Assembly: GCA_030041135.1 (NCBI GenBank)
Contig: JASHOL010000108.1
Coordinates: 1-61,710 of the forward strand
Source: Streptosporangiaceae bacterium
Lineage (GTDB): Bacteria; Actinomycetota; Actinomycetes; Streptosporangiales; Streptosporangiaceae
Direction: 5' to 3'
DNA length: 61,710 bases
Under the pieces are notes generated by a model. The model was not told the origin of the DNA, did not search any database, and worked only from the letters and a program-made list of their open reading frames with translations. A program made the position numbers and the translations under genes. Of this stretch, positions 1-9,981 are shown in pieces (position 1 is the first letter of the stretch; the number at the start of each line of letters is the position of its first letter).

Positions 1-10
1 CGCCGCATGG

Positions 11-718
11 CTAACGCCTGTCGCTGGCTGCCGGGCGATGGTCAGGGCCATCCCACTCGGTTTTGAGCACTGCGTACATGGCGCCGTCGCTGCGGGTCCC
101 ATCGCTCATTGCCCCATAGCCGCGCAGGATCCCCTCGAGCTGGAAGCCCAGGCGCGCGAGCACAGCACGCATCGCCCTGTTTCCGACGTCAGTGCCGGCC
201 TGCACGCGCTCAGCCTTGGCCCTCTCGAACAGCCACGTCGTCAGCAACTCGACGGCCTCAGCGCCGTATCCCTTGCCACGGTCCCGCGGCTGGTACAAGA
301 TCACACCGATCTCGTAAACGCCCACGGGCAGTGTTTGTGCCGGGCGTGTCCGGGCCTGGATAATCCCGACGAGCCGCCCGTCGCGATCAATCGCCAGATC
401 GAGGCGGCCGCGCCACATGCGCCCCGAGCGGTGTAGCTGCCGCCGGAACTGCTCCGAGGGCTGCGCGCGCCGGTCCTCCGGCCGACGACGCGGATGGGCG
501 GCTTCATCCTGTTGCGCCAGCCCCTGCCAAGCCGTCTCGACCTCTTCGGGCCTGAACGGGCGGAGCCGGATCTGCAGTCCCGGCAGATTCAGCAAGGGCC
601 GTGCCGGGGCCGCAACTGCCTCGACTGATCCGCTGTCAGCGTCCGTCATCGTCGTAGGCACAACGACTTGCCCGGCTGGGGAGTTGGCCATAGCTGTTTG
701 ATGGTAACGCTCTGGCAC
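11..718 (-). CDS. GNAT-family N-acetyltransferase (RimJ/RimL-like)
   Basis: A 235-residue protein. The first ~45 residues look disordered. The rest is a GNAT fold of the RimJ/RimL type: the opening strand LQIRLRPFRPEEV near residue 48, and the acetyl-CoA-binding motif QPRDRGKGYGAEA near residues 143-155. The late segment GNRAMRAVLARLGFQLEGILRGYG is typical of acetyltransferases acting on protein N-termini or small amines. The family moves acetyl from acetyl-CoA to an amine; the substrate here is unknown. The gene stands alone, converging on the left window edge. The 5' extension before the domain could mean a later true start. Confidence 0.85.
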   Translation of the reverse strand: MPERYHQTAMANSPAGQVVVPTTMTDADSGSVEAVAAPARPLLNLPGLQIRLRPFRPEEVETAWQGLAQQDEAAHPRRRPEDRRAQPSEQFRRQLHRSGRMWRGRLDLAIDRDGRLVGIIQARTRPAQTLPVGVYEIGVILYQPRDRGKGYGAEAVELLTTWLFERAKAERVQAGTDVGNRAMRAVLARLGFQLEGILRGYGAMSDGTRSDGAMYAVLKTEWDGPDHRPAASDRR

Positions 719-1346
719 GTCGCTCGCGCATTGGCAGGCGATAGCCGAGCCGGGGGCCGGATTTCAATCTAAGGGGAACACTCCGGCAGTCCGGCCGGTC
801 GCAGCGCCGGGCCCATCGTCATGTCACTGACCTCAGACTCGGCAGGCCGAACGCGAAGCTCGCCGAGGTCATGCTCCGCCAACACGAGCAGTTGCCGCTG
901 CTGATGTTGTGCTTCCTTACCCCGCGTCGCGAGCAGACCGCGCGCCGCGCCCTCGCCGCCAGCGCCGATTCGCTCAGCTTGCGGATCGCCACCGCCGCTA
1001 TCGATCCGCGCGTGACCTGCCCGGCCGGCACGTCTGGATGCCGCTGCATGGCTCAGGCCGCCAGGTCCGGCCGATCGATCTGGATGACAATCCCTTGGAG
1101 GCCGCCCCGTCCGCCTATGCGGCGGACCCGTACCGCTACCGTCTCGACGGCCGACCTCCTGCGGTTGCTGGGTGCATGCCCAGGGCATCTGCGGACGCCA
1201 CCGGCTGCCGCCTAGCGACGCGTTTGAACGCGTGCTCACGCGGTGTCACGCCCGGTGTCAAGCCCGGTCGCACCGTCTAACGACGGTCAAACGATCAAGA
1301 GCCGGGTCGCCATCCGCTGGCGATCCGGCCCTGACCTGCACTTACC
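719..1346. other. Intergenic region, possible eroded coding sequence
   Basis: No convincing gene in about 630 bases between the acetyltransferase and the tRNA. One plus-strand frame, roughly 820-1025, stays open and has coding-like composition (for example LAEVMLRQHEQLPLLMLCFL), but has no recognisable domain, no clear ribosome site and no proper end. It could be the remains of a gene. Nothing else is visible. Confidence 0.3.
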
Positions 1347-1423
1347 TGGTAGCGGGGGCGGGATTTGAACCCGCGACCTCTGGGTTATGAGCCCAGCGAG
1401 CTACCGAACTGCTCCACCCCGCG
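1347..1423 (-). tRNA. Initiator tRNA-fMet (anticodon CAT), CCA encoded
   Basis: Read on the minus strand the cloverleaf is complete. The acceptor is CGCGGGG against CCCCGCT, so C1 faces U72 and the first pair is unpaired. The anticodon arm is CTGGG-CTCATAA-CCCAG with three consecutive G-C pairs, and the T arm is GCGGG-TTCAAAT-CCCGC. The mismatch at 1:72 and the GGG/CCC anticodon stem are hallmarks of initiator tRNA rather than elongator tRNA-Met. The discriminator A at 1350 is followed by an encoded CCA at 1349-1347. Confidence 0.97.
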
Positions 1424-1544
1424 TCGTGTTAATCAACTGTATGGGCACCGGCTGCCGGTGGCAAATCATGGCTCAGGCCAGCAGGAGCTTGCCGCCACCG
1501 GCTCGGCAGCCGTCTACCTCGGGCACCTACGAGTAGACGCCGGC

Positions 1545-4334
1545 TCAGGTACCGGTCGCTGCCGTTGTCGGCGTAATCATCCACAGCACGTAATGAACGC
1601 GGGCCGGCGCGGTCGGCAGCTGGGTGAGCTCATGCGGATCTCCGGTCGTGACCAGATTCAGCACGCGGATCGGGCTGCCGCCGAATATGGAGAGCCGGGC
1701 CGAGGTCGAGGCAAGCAGTACCGGCCGGCGCCCGGCCGCGGCGATGGCGTGGACCACGAAGTCCACGGCCGCCGCCGGCTGACCGGCCATCGACGCGGTC
1801 GGCACCCCGCACATGCCCCTGACCACCTGCATGAACTGCTCAGCTGCGGTCGCGTCAACCACGATGACCGTGGCATCGTGTGGCATCTGCGCGCAGAGCT
1901 GATCGACGGCCAGGATCTGGCCGGCGCCGGTGCGCTGCAGCGCCATCCCCTGGGCTACCGGCTGCAAGCCGCCGCCTCGGCCGATGTGGCTGAGACCAAC
2001 GCCGAATGTGGTGGAGATGGTCGGCACCAGCATCGCGGCCGAGCAGAACAGGCCGACGACAGTCGCGGTAGCCCGGCTCGCGCCACGATGACGAGCCCTG
2101 ACCGCCAGCCAGGACGCAGCCCAGAGCGCACCGATGATCAGCCCAGGCAACACGACCACTACGAGCCTGCGGCTAGCCCATGGCTGATCGGGCACGATGT
2201 CAGGTCGCCAGAGGACCGCAGCCGACCCGACACAGAAGATCGCCAGCGGCAGCGCCCACATCCGCAGCTGTCCGTTCGGGTCCCGCCAGGTCAGCAGGCC
2301 GCGCAGGCAGCGCCGGACGAGGAGCACGATGCCGAACCCGCCTAGCAGCACGGTCGGCAGGCCGATATACCAGATCACCCAGTACAGCGTCTGCTCCGCA
2401 TAGGTGCGGGTCGGATCCACCCGCAGGCCCTGCTGGTGCTGCAGCGCCGCGATGAAGTGAATGGTCGCGGCGCTCGGGTGGCCGCGCACGGTCTGGACAT
2501 AGGGCCGGATGGCGAAGCCGATCAGCACCGCGGCGGCGAGCAGCGCGCCCGCCCCAGGCAGCCACCGCAACGGGATGCTTCTCAGGATCCTCGGCACCAC
2601 ACGGCGCACGGACGCGAGTCGCTTGAGCTGCCCGCCGATGACGCATAGCACGAGCAGCCATATGGCGGCGAGACCAGCGATGGCCACGGTTTGGCCGATG
2701 GTGTCGACGAACGCCCGGTCGAGCAGGAACGCGCCGAGCCCGCCGTAGACCCCGCCCACGATGAATCCAATAAGGAACGGGGTCGCCTGTGGCCGGCGCC
2801 CGACGAAAAGGATCGCGACGAACGGGACAACCGGCAGCAGGTACAGCAGGCTGTCGAGACTGATTAGCACGGCCAGGCCCAGAGCCAGGCCAGCCAGTCC
2901 TGCCAGCGCGCTTGGCGGGCTGGGCCAGGCGGCCCAGTCAACCGCCAATAGGAGCCTGCGCACGCGCGCGGAAGTCCGGCGCACGAGCGCGGTGAGGCGG
3001 CCCGCGAGCCCGGCGCGGCTCGGGTCGGGTCTCACCGGAGGTAGCACGACGGTGTCCGTCGCGGCCGACTCGTCATCAGCAAGCCCGTCGGCAAGCGACC
3101 CGGCGGCAATGGCCCCATCGGGCAGTCCGGCACCCTCCGAGCTGCCGGCCGCGACCGCAGTTCCGCCGCCAGCGACCGCAGTTCCGCCGCCAGCGTCCAC
3201 TCCGCTGCGGGCGTCCACTCCGCCGCCAGCGTCCACACCAACAGGAGCGACCCGCCTACTGAAAGCGCGCAAAGTCAGCGAGTCGGCCAGCAGGCACAGG
3301 CCGCCGAACAGCACGATCTGCAGGGCCGTCTCGCTCAGTGTCGAGCGGCTCACGTACTGCTGCGGCAGGCTCAGGCCTAGGACTAGCGCTCCGGCCGGCG
3401 CCCACTGCGGGCCGACCAGCCTGGCAATCAATCCGGCGAAGCTGAGTTCAGCCAGCCCCCCGAGTATGGGGCCCACGGCGCCGGCGCCCGTCAGCCCGTG
3501 GGCCCAGAAACCGGCGGCCAGCAGCATCGGCATCCCGGTCGTGACGGCCGGCACGACCGAGCTGCCACTGGCAAGGAAGCCGATGCTGGCGAAGCTCAGG
3601 CCGTGATGCGCCCCGCCGAAGGCCGACAGAGACTGCGGGATGGGCAGCGAGCCATGCTGCGCGATCCAGTAGCCGGCCTGCAGGTAGGTACCCGCATCAC
3701 GGAGCACGATGACCGACTCGGAACTTTCCCGCAGCTGCCACGCGGTTAGCCCGGCGACGACGGCTACGGTGGCCAGCAGGCCGAACCATGCCGTCCAGCC
3801 TGGGGCTACCTGGCCCCTGGCGCCGAGCCGGGGCCACGCGGCTGGTATCGCTCGGAGGCCGTTGACTGTGAGCGCAGCTGCCAACGGCACGGAGATCAGC
3901 AGCATGGGCACCGGCAGGAAGTCGCCGCCCAGCAGCAGCGGCAGCCCGGGTATCAGCCACGCCACGACGAGTACCGCCGGGAGCACGGTCAGCCGCGCGA
4001 ACGCCAGCCCGGCGGCTTCGCCCACCCTGGCCCGCGGGCTGACATCAGGTTGGCGGCCACTCCCGGACTTGGCCGCAGGCGCAGGCCGGGCGACCCGAAG
4101 CCCGACCAGCCAGGCCAGCGAAGCCAGCAGGCCGGCGACGGGCGCGGTCGCCCGGCGGATGATCCCAGTTGGCGAAGGCCTGGGGGGATCAGGGGGTGCG
4201 GGCGCGGGCGCTGACGTACGCGTCCCGGCCGACGCGATACCGGAGGCCTGATCCAGACCCCCGGCACCGGTCAACTCGGCGTCAGCCGGCTGCTCGCTGC
4301 CGGCTGTGCCGTCCGGGCGGTCGGTTGGGCGCAC
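1545..4334 (-). CDS. Large polytopic membrane protein, probable GT-C-type glycosyltransferase
   Basis: 929 residues with a disordered Pro/Ala-rich N-terminus and many hydrophobic segments spread over the protein. After the second or third membrane span comes an external loop with VIVLRDAGTYLQAG near residues 206-219. An Asp in the first large loop is typical of GT-C enzymes, which move sugars from polyprenyl-phosphate carriers on the outer face of the membrane. A cytoplasmic-looking, low-complexity insert lies around residues 360-440 and contains short GGGVDA/GGGTAVA repeats. The C-terminal ~200 residues form a soluble domain. The LCP gene downstream and two more GT-C-like proteins suggest a role in building a surface glycopolymer. 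Family assignment is by architecture only. Confidence 0.6.
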   Translation of the reverse strand: MRPTDRPDGTAGSEQPADAELTGAGGLDQASGIASAGTRTSAPAPAPPDPPRPSPTGIIRRATAPVAGLLASLAWLVGLRVARPAPAAKSGSGRQPDVSPRARVGEAAGLAFARLTVLPAVLVVAWLIPGLPLLLGGDFLPVPMLLISVPLAAALTVNGLRAIPAAWPRLGARGQVAPGWTAWFGLLATVAVVAGLTAWQLRESSESVIVLRDAGTYLQAGYWIAQHGSLPIPQSLSAFGGAHHGLSFASIGFLASGSSVVPAVTTGMPMLLAAGFWAHGLTGAGAVGPILGGLAELSFAGLIARLVGPQWAPAGALVLGLSLPQQYVSRSTLSETALQIVLFGGLCLLADSLTLRAFSRRVAPVGVDAGGGVDARSGVDAGGGTAVAGGGTAVAAGSSEGAGLPDGAIAAGSLADGLADDESAATDTVVLPPVRPDPSRAGLAGRLTALVRRTSARVRRLLLAVDWAAWPSPPSALAGLAGLALGLAVLISLDSLLYLLPVVPFVAILFVGRRPQATPFLIGFIVGGVYGGLGAFLLDRAFVDTIGQTVAIAGLAAIWLLVLCVIGGQLKRLASVRRVVPRILRSIPLRWLPGAGALLAAAVLIGFAIRPYVQTVRGHPSAATIHFIAALQHQQGLRVDPTRTYAEQTLYWVIWYIGLPTVLLGGFGIVLLVRRCLRGLLTWRDPNGQLRMWALPLAIFCVGSAAVLWRPDIVPDQPWASRRLVVVVLPGLIIGALWAASWLAVRARHRGASRATATVVGLFCSAAMLVPTISTTFGVGLSHIGRGGGLQPVAQGMALQRTGAGQILAVDQLCAQMPHDATVIVVDATAAEQFMQVVRGMCGVPTASMAGQPAAAVDFVVHAIAAAGRRPVLLASTSARLSIFGGSPIRVLNLVTTGDPHELTQLPTAPARVHYVLWMITPTTAATGT

Positions 4335-4703
4335 CGGTCAACTTTAGAGCGGAGTCGGCCAGGTCCCGAACCGATGACCACCCAAGTAACAACCAAATCC
4401 GCGATCCGCCGCGGCCGGCCGGGCGACGCGCACGACCAGCGCGCCGCGATCTCGCCCTATCCCAATCTTTATTCGCTCGGCGGCATTGGGCCTGGTAGAC
4501 GCCGTTCAAGTCGACGTGCGACCCAGTGGCCGGGCCCTTTCCCGATGCGCTCGGCGCGGGAAGCGTCGAAGACGACGAGCCGCCACCAGGATTTCCGGTA
4601 AATAGCCGCGGACGCCGATGAGGCTCAGGCGAAGGGACACGCCACAGCCGTCGCCAGGGTTGGTTACGCGCCGGGCGGGTACACCCCGCCTGGGAGGACG
4701 GCG
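4335..4703. promoter_or_regulatory. Divergent intergenic region before the LCP gene
   Basis: About 370 bases between two divergently transcribed genes, so it should hold promoters in both directions. The LCP ribosome site GGGAGGA lies at 4693-4699. I could not assign a confident -35/-10 pair and see no RNA gene. Confidence 0.4.
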
Positions 4704-6299
4704 ATGGGTCTCGGTAAGGGCTTCCGTGTGTCGCTGAGGCCCTCGTTCCGCCGCTCACCCGCGACTTTGCGCCGACGCCGCTACACCACGCGCCAAAAGA
4801 TCCTGGGCGGCATGGCGATCTTCTCCGCCGTCCTATTAGTGGGCGTGTCGCTCGACGCCTACCTCAACTTCCGGGCCGACTGGGACGGCGTCATACGGAT
4901 CAACGTGCAAAAGGATCTGCGGGCCGCAGGAGTCAAACTTCCTCCGCCCGATCCGAACGCCATGAACATCCTGCTGATCGGCTCGGACTCCAGGGCCGGG
5001 GCGAACCGCCAGTTCGGCGCCGGCATTACCGGCCAGCGCTCGGACACCATCATGGTCGTGCACATCGCGCCCGACGCACACGAGGTCGTGGTGCTGAGCC
5101 TGCCGCGGGACACCGTCGTCCCGATCCTGAACTGCACGCCCGAAGACGGCTCACCGGGCCAGACCGCGCAGCCGGGCCAGATCGAGCAGATCAACGCGAC
5201 GTTCGCCTACGGCGGGCCAGGGTGCCTCTGGGAGACCGTCGAGGCAACTACGGGCATCCACCTCAACGACTTCATCGAACTGACCTTCACCGGCTTCGAG
5301 CATGTCATCGACGACCTCGGCGGGGTCAACGTGTGCCTGCCGGTCGCGATCAACGACACCGACTCCAAGCTGCACCTCAGCGCGGGCAAGCACCACATCG
5401 GGGGCCAGGAAGCGCTGGCGTTCTGGCGGGTCCGCTACATCGGCGACGGCTCTGACCTGCAGCGCATCGAGCGGGATCAGTACTTGATGGCGGCCGTGCT
5501 GCAGGGCATCGAGCACAGCGGCCTGCTCAGCAGCCCGACCGAGTTGTACCGGGTCATCACCGACATCACGCGGAATCACCTCGTCGCGACCGACACGGGC
5601 CTGACGCCGGGGCAGCTGCTGACGATGGGGGAGGACCTGCGTGCTACGTCGGGCAGCGCCGTGCACTTCATCGAGGCGCCGGTGGTCCCTTACCCAGGCA
5701 ACCCGATGGCCTGGGTCCAGTGGGAGGAGCCACAGGCCGCCAGGCTGTTCGCCGCCATTGCCCACGACACCCGGCTGCCAGGCACGAGCAGGCCGGCCAG
5801 GCTCAAGAAGGGCAGCCCGCCTGTGCTGGCCAGCGTCAACCCGTCGGAGGTGCGCGTTAGCGTGCTCAACGGTACGACCACTTCGGGCCTCGCCACCTCG
5901 ACCTATGACGACCTCGCCAGCCTCGGATATACCCTCGTCGGCCAGCCAGGCGACGCCGCCAGCCCGGACTACGTCAAGTCCGTGATCGAGTACCCGTCGG
6001 CCGCCGGCCTGCCGGCCGCACAAACGCTGGCGCGCCTCGTCGGCAACTCCCGGCTGGTCGCCGACCCGGCCGTGACTCCAGGAACCGTGGTGCTGATCCT
6101 GGGCTCGACGTTCGCGGGCCTCAACACCGCGGCGGACTCGGCGTCGACGAGCCCGACCCCCAGCCCCAGCGCCACGCCAAGCCCCAGTCCAAGCGCCGGC
6201 TCAGCGCTCCAGAACGTGCAGAAGCAATACGGCGGCATCAGCGGAAACGTATCGATCTGCAGCGACTCGGGGGTTTTCTCTGGCCCGGACGGCCAGTAG
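4704..6299 (+). CDS. LytR-CpsA-Psr (LCP) family cell-wall glycopolymer transferase
   Basis: 531 residues. It has a basic cytoplasmic N-terminus, one membrane anchor near residues 31-52, and then an extracytoplasmic LCP domain. Conserved catalytic and lipid-phosphate-binding residues are seen in NILLIGSDSRAG (~87-98), QRSDTIMVVH (~111-120) and LSLPRDTVV (~132-140). A LytR_C domain follows at about 381-470, then a Pro/Ser linker (SPTPSPSATPSPSPS) and a short tail. LCP enzymes ligate undecaprenyl-linked glycans to peptidoglycan or arabinogalactan. The ATG is preceded by GGGAGGA at good spacing. The surrounding GT-C-like genes fit glycan assembly and attachment. Confidence 0.93.
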   Translation: MGLGKGFRVSLRPSFRRSPATLRRRRYTTRQKILGGMAIFSAVLLVGVSLDAYLNFRADWDGVIRINVQKDLRAAGVKLPPPDPNAMNILLIGSDSRAGANRQFGAGITGQRSDTIMVVHIAPDAHEVVVLSLPRDTVVPILNCTPEDGSPGQTAQPGQIEQINATFAYGGPGCLWETVEATTGIHLNDFIELTFTGFEHVIDDLGGVNVCLPVAINDTDSKLHLSAGKHHIGGQEALAFWRVRYIGDGSDLQRIERDQYLMAAVLQGIEHSGLLSSPTELYRVITDITRNHLVATDTGLTPGQLLTMGEDLRATSGSAVHFIEAPVVPYPGNPMAWVQWEEPQAARLFAAIAHDTRLPGTSRPARLKKGSPPVLASVNPSEVRVSVLNGTTTSGLATSTYDDLASLGYTLVGQPGDAASPDYVKSVIEYPSAAGLPAAQTLARLVGNSRLVADPAVTPGTVVLILGSTFAGLNTAADSASTSPTPSPSATPSPSPSAGSALQNVQKQYGGISGNVSICSDSGVFSGPDGQ

Positions 6300-6396
6300 C
6301 CAGCGATCCCGCCGAGCGCCCCCGTCGTCCGGCATTTCGCCGCCCATGAGGGGAACGAGGGGGTGTCCGGGCGCGCGTCTTGCGCCAGCTGACCGG

Positions 6397-7827
6397 CTAG
6401 CGCCTCACCCAGACGTTCGGGACCGGCCCCGGCAGGTGTATCTCGTGGTAAGCGCTCGCACCGCCCGGCATGCGCTTCAGGATCTCGTTGATGGACCCGC
6501 CGGACCACGGGGCCGAGCAGCCCACGTAGTAGGCGACCGATGGCGAGAAGATCACACAGGGCGGCTTGATCCCGTGGTCGCGCAGGTAGCTGGCCTTCCA
6601 GGCGAACGGCCGGACCGCGGCCGCGCTCGCGGTCTCGCTGACCAGGACCACGTGCTGGGTGATGACGCCGACCAGCAGGAAGGCGGCCGCGATCGCCGCG
6701 CCGACGCGTTTCAGGTCGGACTTCGTGGCGAGCCAGACGGCACCATCGGCCGCGATGATCGCGAACAGGGCCCAGGTCGGCAGCAGGTAGCGCGGAGCCC
6801 CGAACGGCACGAACAGGATGTAGCACGCCGCGCACCAGACTCCGGTGACGACGGCAAGCACGCTGGATGCCTTCGCCCGCGTGCGCCAGGCCGCGCAGAG
6901 GCCGACCGCGACGAGCACGAGCAAGCCCATCCACCACAGGGTCAGCAGTGGGTAGTTCCAGCCAGGGCAGGACGCGTTGGACGGGCAGTACCACGGCCCG
7001 CTCAGCGTCTTGGCCTGCATGATCAGCGAGAAGGTCAGGCCGAACTTGGGCGGCTCCTGGCCGGCCAGCGTGATCCGGCTGAACAGGCCGCCGAACCACA
7101 GGTAGGCCTCGGCGACCCAATCCAGCGTTCCGAGCGCTGTGCCCGCGATCATCGCGGCGAGCACACCTGGCTGGCGCCAGCGCCGGATCAGGAGGGCCGC
7201 CAGGAAGGTCGGAGCCAGCACGAACGCGATGTTCTGGGGCCGGAGCAAGACGACGAAGAAGGAAACGAACCCGATGAGCGGGACGACGAGCCTGGGCTGC
7301 CAGCGGTCGCCGGCCGAGTGCAGCAGGAGCCCGGTAAGCGCCAGCGCCCCGAAAGCGGCCCAGAGGTCTGGGTAGACCTGCACACCGCTGAGCTCAGTGA
7401 TCGCCAGGCTGCCGAAGATGAACCCGCCGAGGGCGAGCACCCAGGCCGGCCGTAGCCCGCGCCAGCACAGCAGCGACAGCCCGAGCCCCAGGGCCGAGAG
7501 GAAAGCCATCCAGATCCGCAGGGCCATCAGCGAGGTGGTCAGCAGCGTGACCGGAGCGGCTAGCAGCCCCGCCCCGTGCCCATGCACCGGCGGCAGGTAG
7601 ACCGCCGAGTGCTGCGCGCTCGTGCGGGCGATATAAGTGATCTCGTCGGCACCCAGCGGGAGCCGCAGCAGGTTCGGGAGCATCTGGACGAGCAGGAACA
7701 GCACCGAGACGCCGAGAATCCAGCCGAGGCCGTCGGGTCCGAACCACGGCCGCCTGACCGGTTTCCCGGCGTCCTCCGGCCGCTGCCCGGCATCCTCAGG
7801 CCGCACGCGTTGTCGAGTGTCCTGCAC
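6397..7827 (-). CDS. Polytopic membrane glycosyltransferase, PMT/ArnT-like (GT-C fold)
   Basis: 476 residues with about 11-12 predicted membrane spans. After the first span comes GADEITYIARTSAQHS near residues 57-72. An acidic pair at this place in the first external loop is the usual catalytic signature of PMT/ArnT-type enzymes that use polyprenyl-phosphate sugars. The C-terminal soluble tail carries FSPSVAYYVGCSAPWSGG. The GTG start at 7827 follows GGGAGA at a normal distance. It converges with the LCP gene and is divergent from the next membrane protein, so these may serve the same surface-glycan pathway. Donor and acceptor are unknown. Confidence 0.75.
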   Translation of the reverse strand: MQDTRQRVRPEDAGQRPEDAGKPVRRPWFGPDGLGWILGVSVLFLLVQMLPNLLRLPLGADEITYIARTSAQHSAVYLPPVHGHGAGLLAAPVTLLTTSLMALRIWMAFLSALGLGLSLLCWRGLRPAWVLALGGFIFGSLAITELSGVQVYPDLWAAFGALALTGLLLHSAGDRWQPRLVVPLIGFVSFFVVLLRPQNIAFVLAPTFLAALLIRRWRQPGVLAAMIAGTALGTLDWVAEAYLWFGGLFSRITLAGQEPPKFGLTFSLIMQAKTLSGPWYCPSNASCPGWNYPLLTLWWMGLLVLVAVGLCAAWRTRAKASSVLAVVTGVWCAACYILFVPFGAPRYLLPTWALFAIIAADGAVWLATKSDLKRVGAAIAAAFLLVGVITQHVVLVSETASAAAVRPFAWKASYLRDHGIKPPCVIFSPSVAYYVGCSAPWSGGSINEILKRMPGGASAYHEIHLPGPVPNVWVRR

Positions 7828-8143
7828 GGTCGATCTCCCTCTGCGGACGAATAAACCCGGCGTCCGCCGAACTCATGCTCTGGACCCGCCCGCTGGTTTC
7901 GCCGATGTAACGGCCGAGCAGATCTTAGGGGCGGCCAGCCCAGGCTCACCTGACCGTACCGTAAACTACAGACCGGCTTTCCCGGCGGTTACCGTCAGCC
8001 ACCGGGTAGGCATATCCATAACTTGCGCTTGATACGCATCAGGTCAAAGGTCAGCTAAGTGCCTGGCCTGCGCTATCTTTGCGGCTACCATCTGGCTCCA
8101 GATCGGTACCAACTGTCGACCGCCCGAGGCACGGAGGTAGAGG
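7828..8143. promoter_or_regulatory. Divergent promoter region between two GT-C-like genes
   Basis: About 315 bases between genes reading away from each other. The plus-strand gene has GGAGGTAG at 8133-8140. A less GC-rich stretch near 7965-8040 is a plausible promoter area, but no element can be assigned firmly. Confidence 0.35.
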
Positions 8144-9970
8144 GTGGGACTCGCCACGCCGGCGGTCAAGTCCTCCCAGGAGACTGCGGAGGAGCGACCG
8201 GGACCACGATCGATCGGGCCGTACCTGGTGCTGGCCGCTTACTTCCTCGGCGCGCTCTACCAGACGATCCAGCTGTGGGCCGATCCGGCCAGCCGGATGC
8301 AGGCCGGCGATGTCAACGACGTGGACCAGGCGAGCTGGTTCATGCGCTACAGCGCCGAGGCGGTCTCCCATTTCCGGCTGCCGGCGCTGGTGACCGGCGC
8401 GATGAATGCCCCGCACACGGTGAACCTGATGTGGAATACCTCGCTGCTGCTGCCGGGCGTGATCATGACCCCGGTGACCTTGCTGGCGGGTCCGCAGGTA
8501 TCGCTGAACATCTTGCTGTTCGTGGCCCTGGCCGGGTCGGCGGCCGCGATGTATTTCGTGCTCCGCCGGTGGGGTGCCAGCGTGCTGCCGGCCGGCCTGG
8601 GCGGGGCGCTGTACGGGTTCTCCCCGGCCATGATCGGGTCGGGGATCGGCCATTACCACCTGGTGCTGGCGATCGTGCCGCCGCTGATGATCGATGCCCT
8701 GCTGCGGATCGTGACCGGCCGGGGCCGCCCGGTCCGCACCGGCATCTGGCTGGGCGTGCTGGCCGCGGCCCAGCTGTTCATCGGCGAGGAAGCCCTCATC
8801 GACACCTGCATCGCCGGCGGCGTGCTGCTGATCGTGCTGATCGCCTGCCGGCCCGCCAGCGTGCTGGCCGGCGCCCGGCACAAGCTCGCCGGCCTGGGAT
8901 CGGCGGCCGTGGTGGCGCTCATCCTGTCCGCCAGGGCCCTGTGGGTCCAGTTCCACGGAGTCTCGCTGTCCAAGGGCGGCGCGTACAACGTGGTCATGCA
9001 CAATGGGAAGCCCACCCACCTGTACACGATCCCGTACGCGTGGGTGGTGCCGTCCGGCCGGGTGCTGCTGCACACGTACGCGTCCGAGGCCATCGCGAAC
9101 AGCTACCCCCAGCCCTCCCCTGAGTACCTGGCCTACCTCGGCATTCCGCTGATCATCGTGCTGGCGGCGGCCGGGATCTGCTTCTGGCGGAACCTCTACA
9201 TCCGGGTCGCGTTCCTGGCCTTCCTGCTGCTGGAGGTGCTGTCGCTGGGCGGCCAGCCGATCGGCCCCTACCCCGGCAAGCTGCTGCCCTGGTACTGGCT
9301 GCAAAACGTGCCGGCCCTGAAGTCCGTCCTGCCGGACCGGCTCACCATCCTGGCCGACGGGGCGGCGGCCGCCGTGCTCGCGTTCGCGCTGGACGAGGCC
9401 ATCAGGCGGTGGCAGGCCAGCGGCAAGGTCCGGATGGACACGATCCTGCATAACCCGTTCATCGTGTGCTACGGCATCACCTTCATCGCCCTGGCGCCGC
9501 TCTTCCCGACGCTCTACAACGCGGTCCCTGTGGCGACGGCTCCGCCTGGCTATTCGACGACGTTCACCGCGCTGCACCTGCCGTCTGACGCGACAGTCCT
9601 GGTCGTGCCCGTGCCCAACGGCAGCCTGACGTCGCCGCTGCGCTGGTATGCCGACAGCGGCGTCCCTGAGCAGATGATCGGCGGCGACTTCATCGACGTC
9701 AGCGTCCGTGGCCACGAGTCACGATCGGGCCGGGCCGGGCAGACTCCGCTGACCGAATACCTCAATGCCCTGCAGGCGAACATGACGCCGACGACCATCC
9801 CGACGAGAGCGCGGATCGTGGCGCAGATGGCCGCGTGGAAGCCCGCGGCGATCATGGCGTACTGCTCACCCGGTGGCGAGCTGAGTCAGTTCCTGACCAG
9901 GGAGTTCGGGCCGCCCCAGGTCCGTAGTGGCTACTGGCTCGGCTGGCGGCTGAACAGCTCAGGCATGTAG
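8144..9970 (+). CDS. Polytopic membrane protein, GT-C-like glycosyltransferase
   Basis: 608 residues with roughly 10-12 hydrophobic spans and a C-terminal external domain. The first external loop holds GDVNDVDQASWFMRYSAEA near residues 57-75, again acidic residues where GT-C enzymes place their catalytic base. It is followed by long hydrophobic hairpins such as PGVIMTPVTLLAGP. The C-terminal part after residue ~450 is soluble and begins after a span ending APLFPTLYNAVP. The GTG start is fixed by the GGAGGTAG ribosome site just upstream. This is the third GT-C-like protein in 8.5 kb. The exact family is uncertain; YfhO-like or GT39-like proteins are alternatives. Confidence 0.6.
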   Translation: MGLATPAVKSSQETAEERPGPRSIGPYLVLAAYFLGALYQTIQLWADPASRMQAGDVNDVDQASWFMRYSAEAVSHFRLPALVTGAMNAPHTVNLMWNTSLLLPGVIMTPVTLLAGPQVSLNILLFVALAGSAAAMYFVLRRWGASVLPAGLGGALYGFSPAMIGSGIGHYHLVLAIVPPLMIDALLRIVTGRGRPVRTGIWLGVLAAAQLFIGEEALIDTCIAGGVLLIVLIACRPASVLAGARHKLAGLGSAAVVALILSARALWVQFHGVSLSKGGAYNVVMHNGKPTHLYTIPYAWVVPSGRVLLHTYASEAIANSYPQPSPEYLAYLGIPLIIVLAAAGICFWRNLYIRVAFLAFLLLEVLSLGGQPIGPYPGKLLPWYWLQNVPALKSVLPDRLTILADGAAAAVLAFALDEAIRRWQASGKVRMDTILHNPFIVCYGITFIALAPLFPTLYNAVPVATAPPGYSTTFTALHLPSDATVLVVPVPNGSLTSPLRWYADSGVPEQMIGGDFIDVSVRGHESRSGRAGQTPLTEYLNALQANMTPTTIPTRARIVAQMAAWKPAAIMAYCSPGGELSQFLTREFGPPQVRSGYWLGWRLNSSGM

Positions 9971-9981
9971 CAGGCCTAGGG

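Noticed and set aside
1365-2345. Plus-strand open frame (326 codons) starting inside the tRNA
   Set aside because: It begins within the initiator tRNA and runs antisense to the membrane protein; composition is non-protein-like.
8051-9715. Long minus-strand open frame (554 codons) opposite the GT-C-like gene
   Set aside because: It is His/Arg/Gln/Gly-rich with no fold-like pattern, and the plus strand has a ribosome site and membrane spans. It is the usual antisense shadow in GC-rich DNA.
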